Shown here piece by piece: positions 35,746 to 47,256 of a stretch of DNA of 64,000 nucleotides. Origin of the DNA: Sipunculus nudus (taxonomy: Eukaryota > Annelida > Sipuncula > Golfingiida > Sipunculidae); contig CM049310.1 in the NCBI GenBank assembly GCA_026874595.1, positions 28,195,058 through 28,259,057 on the forward strand, given 5' to 3'. The position numbers were made by a program, and so were the translations under genes. Numbering within the stretch: the first letter of the stretch is position 1; each line of letters opens with the position of its first letter. Below the pieces are notes generated by a model that was given only the letters and a program-made list of their open reading frames with translations, was not told where the DNA came from and did no database searches.

Positions 35746-37507
35746 CTTATATATATATATATTAATGTTTTGTGTGTCTAGGTTTTAGAAATATTTCAAG
35801 GAAGCGAAATATAACAATGTCGACTGACATTCATATACAGATTTCTTTTATTTTTAAATAGATAATTAATTTCCGTTAGCCCGTGTGTCGGCATGGATTT
35901 GCTGTACAACTTTCGTGTTCAGCCAAAATGAGTTAATAATGTGAGACAATACACAAATGAATATGAACCTCAAGTGTCAATATAAAGTGTCTGTATTACA
36001 GAGATGCCCGTATAAGGAGAGGTTCATGATTCATATATTATGAAACTAAATGCGTGCTGCCATAAATTGAACTTCATGTTGTTTAAAGTAGGGCGAAAGA
36101 TGTGCGTTCACATGAATTAAACACGTACATGTGCCACATATATAAGATCTTATACTCCGCAAATCAGACAGATCTGACTAGTAGATGTTACCATCACTTC
36201 AGCATGGCATAAGAGGAATAGATTTTTATAAGAATTTCGTATTCTTCTGTCACAGATTATATCGCACGTACATGCGTTATGGTTCTTAATATTTGTTTTT
36301 ATTGAGTTCAAAACTATGCCTTCCCTACAAAATGGGTTGATGACTGTTCAGGTACTAACCAATCATACCAATGGCTGTATATTTGTTTAAGTCAATGTGT
36401 AAAATCGGTCAATTTGTAAATTTCCTGAAATATTAAGTCAATTTACAAATTGCGTAATTCACTCAGGCATTTTACAAAATGACTGAAATTTTCAGGCATT
36501 TTACGAATTGACGGAAAAATCAGTCCAATTATTTGACAGATTGACTGAATTGGTGTAGGACAAATCATTGATTCAAAATAGATTATTATTATGACATATA
36601 TGTATTCTAATATGGTAAACTTTGCTAATTTTGAGTAAAATTTATATTTTTTGTCTTCTTTCTCAAGCTACGAATGTAATAATATGATGTGAAATATTTG
36701 ATAAAGAATTATGGGGATAATCACAGTTAAACTGAAAAAAAACCAGTCAATTTATTTAAATTAAAATAACAAATATTTGAGCAAAATTCATTTGTTTCAT
36801 ACATCTCACTGTTACAAATTAATGATATGTTATGATATATTATACATCATGTTGTATAGTGTAATGTTTCACATACCGGTTACAAAAATGTTCTTATGTA
36901 TTGATTCCGATTCTTGCAGAGGTCGTTTGTCATGTGCTGTAAAATTTTAGACTGTCTCAATAAAAGGTAACTTTGTTGTAAATACAAAACTGTCTCAACA
37001 AAAGATTACTAATTAACTCTACCAGCCATCACGTGTGGCTCTATATATATACTGAAAGAATGTATATTGAATAGTCTTGATTTAACATGCGCCATCTTTA
37101 GTAATAACTCTCGCGCCAGGCCTTTTTATACATATTTACTAAATATGCATGCTTGTGGCAAACTGAGTGGTCATACTGATCTCATTGCAAGATCAAAAGA
37201 AACGTGTTTGAAATATGGTATAAGTTTTCTCAAATATATTTTATATAAGGGGTACAAGCAGAGGGTAAAAAAGGAATTGAAATATGATGAGTGTCGGATA
37301 CCTTCAGTCACGGAAAAATGATGGAGTGTCGGATACCGTCAGTCACGCCCCTTATAATAAATATATCTTAAATATGCTGCTGACACCATTTCAATATATT
37401 GATTTTATGTAAAATACGGTGTCTCATCATTTATTTTACTGTTCTTAATACTTTATATTTTATTATGTTTTATGTACATGTACTCTTCTTCTGAAGGCTT
37501 AATAAAC

Positions 37508-37514
37508 AATTATT

Positions 37515-37545
<31 letters not shown>

Positions 37546-37575
37546 TTATTATTATTATTGTTATTATTATTATTT
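37508..37575 (+). repeat. (ATT)n microsatellite
   Basis: ATT units with two interruptions, inside the long-TIR element. Confidence 0.9.
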
Positions 37576-37734
37576 TACATGTATTTGACATATAATATTA
37601 AAATCTAACCAAAAGCGTCCATTTGTTTTTTTGTTTTTGAATAAGAAAACATATGGCCATTTCATTAGCTTATGCATTACCAGTTTCAATTTTTAGGGCA
37701 TGTCAAACTTCCATGACACCTATACTGTTAGATT

Positions 37735-37844
37735 TCATCCGGCCTTGAAACATTTGCATTTGTTTGTCTTGCACTGCTTGCCACTCTGCCCACAGTTACA
37801 CTTGGTATATACGCTTGTCCACCACACTTTGACTCTTCTTGTAC
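37735..37844 (-). pseudogene. Remnant of a cysteine-rich CXC-type C-terminus of a transposon-like protein
   Basis: The minus-strand frame between two stops encodes about 35 residues with the pattern K-C-N-C, six residues, then C-K-T-N-K-C-K-C-F-K-A-G and a stop. Such C-x-C clusters with C-x-x-x-x-C-x-C occur at the C-terminus of some transposon-derived and CRC/tesmin-like proteins. The upstream frame is broken. It is a fragment only and the parent family is uncertain. Confidence 0.35.
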
Positions 37845-39198
37845 TCAACTCTAACAACATTCACGGTTAGCTCTAATCAAAGCATGTGCAAAACTGACTC
37901 ATGTGCTCATTTTGTACTCAGCTCTAAGTCTAACACACGACACACTTTGGCTTTAACAAAGCAGGTACATGGCCGGCCCATTAAAAGAAACTATTCAACT
38001 CTATCAGCCATTAATGTTTGGCTCAAATTAAATAATTCACAGGGTAGCCGCATTAAAGGTAGCACACACATTAATTGTGGTAAACAACCACTCTTTGTAA
38101 CTCATCCAATTAAATCTTGAGTATAGGTATTTGATATTAGCTTCTGTTTAAATTTGATTATCCTCATCATTCTCTATCAAAATTTCACATTAAATTATTA
38201 CACACATATCTTAAAAAAGAAGACAAAAATATAAACTTTTCTCAAAAGTAGCAAGTTATGAAATATTTAAGAACAGTTTATACTTTTTTTCTCTCTTTAA
38301 GCCATGCGTGTAATAATGTGATGTGATATATTATTGTGATTTTCCAGTTTTACTCTGATTATCCTGATCATTCTTTATCAAATATTTCACATCATATTAT
38401 TACACATGTAGTTTAAGAAAGAAGAAGAAAAAAATATAGAGTAAAAAATATAAAGTTTACTCAAAAATTAGCGAGGCATATATACCATATTTGAATACAT
38501 ATAATATTTCACATCATTTTCCTACACATGTAGCTTAAGAAAGAAGATGAAAAAATATAAAGTTTTCTCAAAATTAGCAAGGTTTACCACATTAGAATAC
38601 ATACATGACATAATAATCTGTTTTAAATAAATGATTTGTCTTACACCAATTCAAAATTTCAGTCAATCTGTCAAAAAATTCTACTGATTTTTCAGTCAAT
38701 TTGTAAAATGCCCAAAAATTTCAGTCATTTTGTAAAATGCCAGAGTGAATCAGGCAATTTATAAATTAACTGAAAATTTCAGGCAATTTACAAATTGACT
38801 GATTTTACACATTGACTGTAACATTTGCCTTAAATTTAAACGACCCACTATACACTGCGCATTATATCAATTTAGAATATTAGAAACCTGCCCCACAAAT
38901 ATCCATTCTCAATCACTTAAAATAATGCATTTAGTAGGTGTAACTCTTGTCCAAACCCTTCTTTCTCTTAAAAGTAGTTTCTATTCAGCAAAGGCAATAA
39001 TTTGTTTTATTAGCAGTTTTAACACAATGACAAGCTCACTAGTAAACGCTTCTAAAATAATTTAAAAACCTGTTTAAAAATATGACTGTTAGACAAAGAT
39101 TTGACATATTTCTCTTCCTTGAAATATTTCAGAAACCTATAGACATAAAAAATGATAAATCATATAGCATTTAAATATATAGTATATATAAATAAATA

Positions 39199-39223
39199 TG
39201 TATATATATATATATATATATAT
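39199..39223. repeat. (AT)n microsatellite
   Basis: A short pure AT run in AT-rich DNA. Confidence 0.85.
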
Positions 39224-39377
39224 GAGTGTGTGGGTGCACATGTTTCAATGGTGTTCGAGTGGTTTGGAAGAGGAGATCTTGCATGGTTGAGGTGAGGCCA
39301 CGCAATATTAAATATATATATAGAGCCTAAAAGTCTAATGTGCTGTCTGTGTATCAGATCCGTATAAGATTATTTTA

Positions 39378-39670
39378 GTCGTACGTACAAGATAATATAT
39401 CGTACTTACGAGACAGTATGTCGCACGTACGAGATAGTGTGTCGTACGTACGAGACAGTATGTCGAACGTACGAGATAGTATGTTGTATGAAGGAGATAG
39501 AGTGTCATTCGAACGAGATAGTTTGTCGTACCTACGAGACAGTATGTCGTATGTACGAGAAAGTATGTCGTACGTACGAAATAGTTTCAAGTTGCACAAG
39601 ATAATATGTCGTACGTACGAGATAGTTAGTCGTACTTACGAGACAGTATGTCATACGTACGAGATATTAT
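39378..39670 (+). repeat. 21-bp minisatellite, locus B (about 14 units)
   Basis: Units of GTCGTACGTACGAGATAGTAT type, 21 bases, so seven codons per unit. This keeps frames open on both strands (T-Y-D-I-L-S-R and similar); these are not genes. It is inverted relative to locus A at 35621-35745. Confidence 0.88.
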
Positions 39671-42128
39671 TATCGAATTCAAACAAGAATTGATTAATTT
39701 GTAAATTTACCATTTTGTGAGCTGTTTGCTCCAAAGAAAAGGGACAAAAGTCAATAGAATTCAGGAATAAGAGGAATGTGACAATTTATCATTTATATAA
39801 TATATATGACTGACGGGGGGAATGTTTATTCCAATCACCGGTCCACCGGTTGACATTCGACTTTTGATTATCGATATTTTTATATAGACAATATCTATGA
39901 AGTATATCTAAATAATACCTTACAATACGAGTCTGAAACTAAAAGCTGCCACATGTTTCACTGCGTTCAATTTGCTTTAAAGACATACTGAGGCGTATCC
40001 AATGGAAAACAGCTTCAAAAACAATTTTAAAAGGTTTGTGTCATGTTACCAATTCATGTCGGACTAAGCAATAACTGTATCCGTCTGTTTGAATATAGAC
40101 CATCATATCGACAAGTCGCACCGTACAGCTCTAGTATTTGTACCTGAGCCAGAGTTAGGTCTTAAGTGACAGACGTGAGTATGATGCACCCTCATGTTAT
40201 ACATCGGTTCACATTTTTCTTCACAACCAGGCTATAATATGTGTATACATTTTTAGAAAAATAAAATAAATTGATAATTAATTAAAAAAAAAAAGAATCA
40301 GAAGTTTCCAGTTATGAGCTGTTCTTATCCGATTTGCCGGTCAAGAACGAAATGTGACTCTTGTTAGACCGCCAGATGGCAGCAGTGCAAGCTGCTAAAA
40401 AGCCACATCACCAACCGTTTAAGATGGAGCAGGTATTACTCGTATACGACAGCATCTCACTGTGTACAAGGTTCCCCATAATTGTATCCGTAATCTACAA
40501 CTATTTTGCGAGATGTCCATCCATGCATCTGCTTTGTTGAAACCCACGTATCTCAAGCAGACTTTGGTTCAAATATTTTTAAAGTTATCAATACAAATAC
40601 ATTTAAAAGTAATCGATTACGATTAAAATGACTTTTTTGTTTTCAGAAAAATAATTAATTACAGTTCTTAAAGTAATGGCAACTACTTTTGTGTTTTAGG
40701 GCCATTTACCTCACGCAAGAACATGCAGCAATTGGGTTGAAGATTGGTTTCAGCCCTTAACATTTATTCAACATTAGGCGTGGTTGGACATATCAGCCGA
40801 AAATGTTGCATGTCCAAAGATGTTGTATAAGTGTATCTCGTACACAGACTGGTGGCCCCACCTACAGTAATTCTTTCCTTGTGTCTGCATGTCCATGCTT
40901 CTTGGTATACTCTGGCATCTCTGATGTTATTTATTTGGAGGGTACTCATGTCAGGAGACATTCCATACCTCATTTAATCCATGGCCCTGTAAATCGGCGG
41001 ATACATGCAGCCGCTTGTCGAATGCCCATATTCTAGTTCCACTGGAAAACGTGATCACCCAAACTGTTAATATGAATCATTTTTAATTGAAATATCGTTA
41101 TATTCCATTTAAAAATTCATGTTACGACAACATTTTCCTTTCAAACATGTTTCTTTATATTTTACCGGATTTAACTAATTTGTGTCTCTTCTAAACAATT
41201 CCCTGGAGTCTCGATCAAGTGACAAAGAGTGTAGTCCCTGATATAGCGGTACCAGTGATCTGAAAAAAAAACTTAAGGATACTCCTAACTATTAACTAAC
41301 GATGCTTTATGACTGATAAATTCCCAATAGCTTTAAATCTATAGTTATATCTGAAGATCATATTGCCCGGTCATGTAACAAATATATACAGCTATACCAT
41401 GCTTGTTTTATCTTTCATCAAAATCATTAATCCTGGTATGAGTAAGGTTTATGATAATAATAAGAGTTATACGTGTTATAATACCATCAGCCACAGATGG
41501 ACACACAGTGATTGAAGACGAAGGAAGATGCCAAAATTGTCAGAAAAAAAAATCAATAAAGTAAATTATTACTTAAAAGAAAACTGAATTATTTTAAACA
41601 GGAACATGCCTATAGTTTTTTTCCGGAAACCTAGCTTATTCCTCAATATGAGCCACCTAAACAAGTTTTCTATGATCTTGCCCTTCCAGTTTGACGTAAT
41701 GTCCCGATAGGGGTCACGATTTAGAACGGCCTTGCGTGAGGTCGGGTCATGAAGGCCGGGAAGAGTGAAAGCACAGGAATTCTCACGTGAACTTGAGTGA
41801 CGTGCGTGAACAAAGCTCACAACCCCGGGGCATGCATTAGACTCAGCTCAGGGTTTGGGTTACGGAGCCAATTAGGGCCGTGCACAAGCAACGCAGTATG
41901 TTCCCCTACCTGTAGGGCTTCCAGATAATGATCTTATAGGTAACACAATATTCTACATGACTGATTCATCAAATAACCGTGAAATTTTTGTCCAAATGGG
42001 AAACGCCTTGACCTCTCAATCATTCTTCAAAAAGGAAGAAATGGCAAACTCGTAAACACGATGGTAACGCGGGTATGAGACATACCAAACGACAAAATCG
42101 TTTGGTGTGGATGCCTTTGGAAGGAGCG
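39671..42128. other. Non-coding stretch, no gene recognised
   Basis: Short frames only. A minus-strand frame at 41820-41569 has no motif or splice support. Confidence 0.45.
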
Positions 42129-42147
42129 GGGGGGGGGGGGGGGGGGA
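42129..42147 (+). repeat. Poly-G tract
   Basis: About 18 consecutive G residues directly before the first copy of the duplicated block at 42148. Confidence 0.9.
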
Positions 42148-42876
42148 TTATATATCACCTATTAAGGATTTTTTCCACGAAAACGTTGCCTTTGTTTCAT
42201 TATGAATGACAGATTTATGCAAATAGGTCGCAAAGTCGAAACAGATAACCGATATGGACGTATCCTTCGATAACCAGTCTTGCCATGTATTTTTTTTTTC
42301 AAAATTCATGTTTCTAAAGTCATGTTAGGTTTACCGTTGCACACTTATTGTTTTGTGAACAGCGTTTTGGGTAGCTCCCTTCTTGGGCCGGAATGATCAG
42401 AGAAGCCGGTACATGGACACGATTACTGCTGGCTCTGCTCGGCCAGAAACAACACTAAAGTCATGTTACATCACATGTTTCTAAAGTCATGTTAGGATTT
42501 CCGTTGCTGTGGCTGGCCAGAAACAACACGATACATTGACGGCTATCTAGCACAGGAATTTTAAATGTTTAATATAAATATGTTTTTCATAGAAACTTCT
42601 AAAAGCTGAGATTTCATAAATATTAGTTATACATTAGTCCGGTAACCACCACTTGCCTAATAAAGAGGCAGATACAAGCCATATTCCAGTTACCTCGTAT
42701 GTATATCACCTATTATGTATATTTCCACGTAAACGTTGCCTTTGTTTTATTATGAATGACAGATTTATGCAATTAAGTCGCAAAGTCGAAACGAATAACC
42801 GATATGATCGATGTATCCTTCGATAACCAGTCTTGCCATGTATTTTTCCCCTCAAATTCATGTTTCTAAAGTCATG
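42148..42876 (+). repeat. Direct duplication of about 178 bp (42148-42325 and 42699-42876)
   Basis: The two blocks match almost throughout (AACGTTGCCTTTGTTT, GAATGACAGATTTATGCAA, GATAACCAGTCTTGCCATG, TGTTTCTAAAGTCATG), 551 bases apart in the same orientation. An extra copy of the last 16-base phrase lies at 42475-42493. It is non-coding. High similarity suggests a recent local duplication or two insertions of one element. Confidence 0.8.
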
Positions 42877-43160
42877 TATAATAATCTGCCGCCTGCAATG
42901 TACAGAGCCTATCGACAGACCGCCTGATTTATGTTTTACAGTGTACTATTATTGCTGAGTAGCCTGACAGGTATATCAAACGTAAAAATCGGGCGGAATA
43001 ATCACATGTGTGACTTACCTACAGCAACGAGGGAAAAAATTTTGAACATAATGAAATGTTTCATTTTTGTCAGTAAGTCAAACGCTTCATTATATCTCAT
43101 GTCTGTATATAATGAACATTCAAAATATTTGGATCACTGAAGCTATTAAATATAAAAAAT
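42877..43160. other. Non-coding, nothing recognised
   Basis: A short frame at 42931-43140 has no motif. Confidence 0.4.
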
Positions 43161-43540
43161 GACTGTTGTGTTCTAGAGGTCGAGCATTTGTCTCAAAACC
43201 GGGAGATCGTAAGTTCATGAGATTTTGAGAATTTTCACGTTTGTCCCCAACATAGGGTAAGCATAATGGGAAGGCTGTGCCCATCGACCGTGTTTCACTC
43301 ATAACCGAGTGTGCCGTTTGGGGTTTCTTTGTGATATGACAGAGCATTGGGGATGATAACATATACCCAGGGCCCATTGGTGCAAATTAACACCAGAATA
43401 TATAATAAGAGGAAGCGTGTGCTTCTACCCTGTCATGTAGTCCGAATCCGGAATGGAAATCTGTTGATATGATTACTTTCTTAAGCTAGCATTGAGAAAA
43501 ATGGAGTGGTTACTTCCACCAACAATAAAGCTAGTAAAAA
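43161..43540 (+). mobile_element. tRNA-derived SINE-like copy 2
   Basis: It begins with a tRNA-like TCTAGAGGTCGAGCATTTG and a mutated B-box, followed by the same body as copy 1 (GTGTTTCACTCA.AA.CGAGTG.GCC.TTTGGGG and GCATTGGGGATGATAAC). It ends GTGGTTACTTCCACCAACAATAAA with an A-rich tail. It carries extra sequence of about 60-100 bases between body and tail. Confidence 0.6.
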
Positions 43541-43607
43541 AAAACACGAAATGTTAAACAAACCAAGATATAATCCTAAACTATTACAATGCATCTGAAT
43601 TACCACA

Positions 43608-44040
43608 TATACTATGGCTGCCTTATTGTTCGCGGGGATTTCAAATTCGCGAAGTGAAATCATCGAGAATTTAAAAGCTTCGTGTGAACAGAAATGTATT
43701 CTATTGCCTCGACGTCATTTCACGTATATTGTGTCGGTATAGCGTCAATATAAGCATAAATTTTATTATAAACATAATAATTCAAAGATTGATCAATTAA
43801 ATGATATCAAAATTTCAATATATCATGGTACTATTGCATGAAGAATTTCACCTTTTCAATGTTCCCTCAGCTCCTCGTGCAAGATATTGGTGTACATGTT
43901 GGGTAATTGATATAATAATGATTAACCACAATGTATTATTTAATCTAAGCCAAACCGCGAAAATGAAACTCTCGCGAAACACTGAGGAAGTGAAAATCGC
44001 GAATATTTAACATCGTGAATATGAAGCCAACCGCAGTATA
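43608..44040. mobile_element. CGCGAA-type MITE, copy 1
   Basis: The ends are loosely inverted (TATACTATGGCTGCC on the left; on the right, read inward, TATACTGCGGTTGGCTTC). The interior carries inverted CGCGAA/TTCGCG motifs near both ends (TTCGCGGGGATTTC, TTCGCGAAG, CGCGAAAATGAAACTCTCGCG, AAAATCGCGAATA). It has no coding frame. A related copy is at 59824-60199. Confidence 0.55.
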
Positions 44041-44186
44041 TATATGCTATATACTGGATGACTTCGTGTGCCTGTGATAGCACTTCAGATGGTAAACCTT
44101 TGCTATGCCGAGTTTTATTTGTGGATTCGCTACATTCCTGATGACATAGTCTTTATATTTTATATTTAACAAGAGTTATGCAGATG

Positions 44187-44563
44187 TAAGGGAGGCGCTT
44201 GAAAAGCGTTGCCCTATATATATAGCTCCTCTGCCATCAGACCCGCTGTCCTCACTGTATCTAAGAGCACCTGAATTGTTATATTATCATTTTATGGTGA
44301 TCGCCTTGTCCGTCCTTCCTTCAGTGACGTTTCCTTTCACACATTATCTCTAACAAAATAATGTGATCTGTCTCAAATTCATAGACATTCGAATTACTGA
44401 CCTGTCGAACTACAATAAGGCAACTTGGTGATTTTCTTTTACGAAAGATTGACAGAACACTAACAACCATGAGGGGATCTGTGCTTTCAGACTTCAGACA
44501 ATCGTTAAATCCAATATGGCTGCCAAGCAAATATCCAAAAATCCGTTCGCAAAAAACCTTTAC
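44187..44563 (-). mobile_element. Helitron-like copy, shortened (same family as 32467-33068)
   Basis: Its 3' end on the minus strand has the hairpin CGCTTTTCAAGCG, and the interior shares the CCGTCCTTCCTTC(A/C)GTGAC stretch, one tandem unit (ATTACTGACCTGTCG) and the 5' end AAAGGTTTT. The terminal CTRR and TC have mutated. It carries only one internal unit where the 32.5-kb copy has three. Confidence 0.6.
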
Positions 44564-45313
44564 AAAATGCTATCAGTTTTCTGATAATCTCAATTAGGGT
44601 CCCGCGATTCCTCAAAATAGCAAATCGGGGGCGATATTGGATGTCAGACCTGTCTGAACTTTATCACCACAAATAATCTAAACAATTGTTGTAAGATTAT
44701 TTAAATTATGTAAATAAAATTCTTAAAAATTAATTCAAACATATAACGTTGTCGGGAACTCAACAAAAACCAGGATTTTACCGAACAATGTAGTATTCGA
44801 TCAATTACATTTATTAATGAAAGGCCTGGATCATATTCCTTACTGAGGTAATGTAAATTTATACATCTTTAAAGGGTATCTTACGAGCCAAGGCGGACAT
44901 GTGCCAAATTATACGTTTGTCATAGGACTTGAAACTGATCCGATGCCAGACGAGCACTTAGCGCATGATAGTCTTGTTATAGGTCATTTCATCAAATTGT
45001 AGTAAGTTACACTTTGCATCATTGGCTCTTTTATCAGCAGGAACACGTTAAGTGACGGGCTTCTGGCCAACGCTGACCTGTACACCGCTAAGCTTTTAAA
45101 TAGGTTCATCCAATTGTATGATCGGTTATTAATACTGACAAACCACGTGGTCATCAAGTGACAGGCTTACCAGGACGCCATGTTTCATGGTTCCGATGCT
45201 CCAGTGCCAGCTGACGTGTAATGTTTAGTATCTGTTTATGCTCTGAGATTTCAACTAAATTCCTTTGATTCACGCCCTGTAAAATCATCTGCAAATACCA
45301 TGGTTGTTTGAAA
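44564..45313. other. Non-coding, nothing recognised
   Basis: No exon was recognised. It lies directly upstream of the putative promoter at 45314. Confidence 0.4.
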
Positions 45314-45358
45314 GGTCACGTGACCCTCGGGTCATGTGACGTGTTCTGTGTATAAATA
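45314..45358 (+). promoter_or_regulatory. Putative promoter: CLEAR-type E-box, M-box-like site and TATA box
   Basis: GGTCACGTGACC (45314-45325) is a perfect palindrome containing GTCACGTGAC, the consensus bound by MiT/TFE and USF factors. GTCATGTGAC (45331-45340) is the M-box-like variant. TATAAATA follows at 45351-45358. The order and spacing fit a core promoter with a start near 45380, followed by a good splice donor at 45445. The regulating factor is inferred from site type only. Confidence 0.5.
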
Positions 45359-45380
45359 TCGTTATGGAATGAGGAATTTT

Positions 45381-45444
45381 AATACTGACCAGTATTATAT
45401 GCCCCAGGGGAAAAGAAGACATTACAGTCAAGAATCCCTGCTCG
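45381..45444 (+). other. Putative non-coding first exon behind the TATA box
   Basis: From about 25 bases after the TATA box to CTCG|GTAAGT (donor GT at 45445-45446). It has no ATG frame of note. It could splice to the acceptor at 62877-62878 or to another downstream exon; no transcript evidence is available. Confidence 0.35.
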
Positions 45445-45446
45445 GT

Positions 45447-47052
45447 AAGTACCGGTTATTCATTAGATTAAGATTGAACAACTGAAACAAACATGAATAT
45501 TTCGTCTGTCTCGAGATTGTTTGATTCGTTCTGCTGACAGATGGCACTGTTTACTAGAATAACATTCAGTTGATCGATGACAACTGCTGTGAAGACAGCG
45601 AAAAATGGCTCACTATGATGCTGCCATATTTACATCCACGGGGGTCCCAAACATCCACTCTTGCCGGTTTTCTTCAGCTTGACATGCTTGGATTATTAAC
45701 TTTACCTGAGGAATTAAATTCAGTTCTGACAGTGTTAAAATACAGATACTTTATAAGTAACCAAGTTTTCAAATATTATTTAATATTATATAACCAATGT
45801 TATTTAAATATAACAATTCATAAATATGTCACTGGCACAAAAAATGGAATAAGTACAAATTAATAAATTTCGTCCGTTAAATATCCAATGTGTATCGCTG
45901 AACAATTATAATGATTCGCCCCTGCTTTTTATTTGATAACAAGAAAAAGGAAGGAAATTTGAGAAAAATGTGAACCGGGATGTGTTGACGGGGTATAAAC
46001 ATAAGACGGTTGGCATTAATAATTTTTAAACGTTTATCTGTACCCTGCTATTGTTGATGAAACACACCATTTTATATATAGTATAGTGTATTTAACATTT
46101 TTTAAAAGGGGTTTCATAATTATTTACCTTAGGTACCAAATGTTAAGGTAATTTTATTCGTTGTTACTTTGACGCTATAAGTGGGTTGTTACTCAAAGCT
46201 TTGCCAAGGTGGCAAGCCATAATCTTACTGGCAAATCCGGTAATGGATGGTTATGGTAAAAACGGGTGGTCGGTGGATGAGTTACGACTCACCTTTTTTA
46301 TGCAAAATTCCAATAAATTTTACTTCTCCTTATCCCAAGTGATATGGTAACTAAGTCCAATAAACATTCTTCCCCCCCCCCCCCCGCTTCATCTATATAT
46401 CTTGATCCGCCCCTGTAACATATGCGGGGGGAGTGAATTTGATACAGACCTGCCAAAGTTTCTTCTGGCTATAAACTCTGGCTAAACAATTAGTTAAGCA
46501 GATGTTCAATAATTCCTGGCAGCTGTGAAGGCAGATATATAACATGACTGTCATGAAAACCAAGTTATAACAGCCACAGTTATACACGTGTCTAAAAATG
46601 GTCGATAAGGACAACTGACAACCAATTATTTATATAATTCATTTGTGTGTACCAGTTCATGCTCTAGGTCACAGAGTCACAAGATATATTCATTTGTACC
46701 AAAACTGAGAGATTTTTTTAAAGGAACTTCCTCCCCTGTATATCCTTTATCCTTTTCTCTTACGTCATTATTAATCATCACTACATGGGGACCCTTTAAA
46801 AATACCATATTGGAAGAAAATTGTTGAACTGTTTAACTGGTGCATGACCTTCCTCATTATATCTTAAACCAACTTGACATCAGACATTTAAGTACTATAC
46901 CTCCGATCAGCAAGGAAGACATTAGGTTTTCCCCTTAATTCGTTGGTTGTTTTGCAACTTTAAGTAAAATATATGCACGGATTTTTTTTTTTATTTTTAA
47001 AGTTACAAAATGGACACCCAACATCCATTTAGTAAAGTTGATTTTACATTAC
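45447..47052. other. Non-coding; probably intron if the 45.4-kb promoter is real
   Basis: A C tract at 46373-46385 is followed by an inverted CAGGGGCGGAT motif (46404-46414), a repeat end seen elsewhere. No exon was recognised. Confidence 0.35.
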
Positions 47053-47256
47053 AGCTGCGTTTATGCGATATGCCGAGTGTTGGAGCAGAACGCGGTATGC
47101 GGAATGTGATACAGAATCGAATGGGGCATTTTACTTGGCGGGCGGTAAAACACTGCGATATTCCCGGTAAACGCTTTATGATAAAATACCTAGAGCGAAA
47201 AAAACATATTTTTCGCATACCGTTTACCGCATACCGCGCGCCCGGTAAACGCAGCT
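47053..47256. mobile_element. MITE-like element with AGCTGCGTTTA ends
   Basis: The left end AGCTGCGTTTATGCG and the right end, read inward, AGCTGCGTTTACCGG are inverted. GCGGTATGCGG occurs in both arms in opposite orientation. The total is 204 bp. The 117-codon frame overlapping it is spurious. The target duplication is unclear. Confidence 0.55.

Larger units (their letters stand above)
36390..38817. mobile_element. Long-TIR DNA element, about 2.4 kb
   Basis: The left arm 36390-36735 is the inverted complement of the right arm 38346-38817, beginning AGTCAATGTGTAAAATC on both sides and ending near CAGTTxxACT. The arms contain repeated sub-motifs GTCAATTT(G/A)(T/C)AAATT and ATGATGTGAAATATT; the right arm carries an extra partial duplication. 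There is no intact transposase frame; a cysteine-rich remnant is visible at 37735-37844. No target duplication could be assigned. The superfamily is unknown. Confidence 0.65.

Noticed and set aside
39375-39693. Frames with T-Y-D-I-L-S-R or S-Y-V-R-D-S-M repeats
   Set aside because: Produced by the 21-bp minisatellite.
41569-41820. 83-codon minus-strand frame
   Set aside because: Slightly protein-like but no motif, acceptor or partner exon was found.
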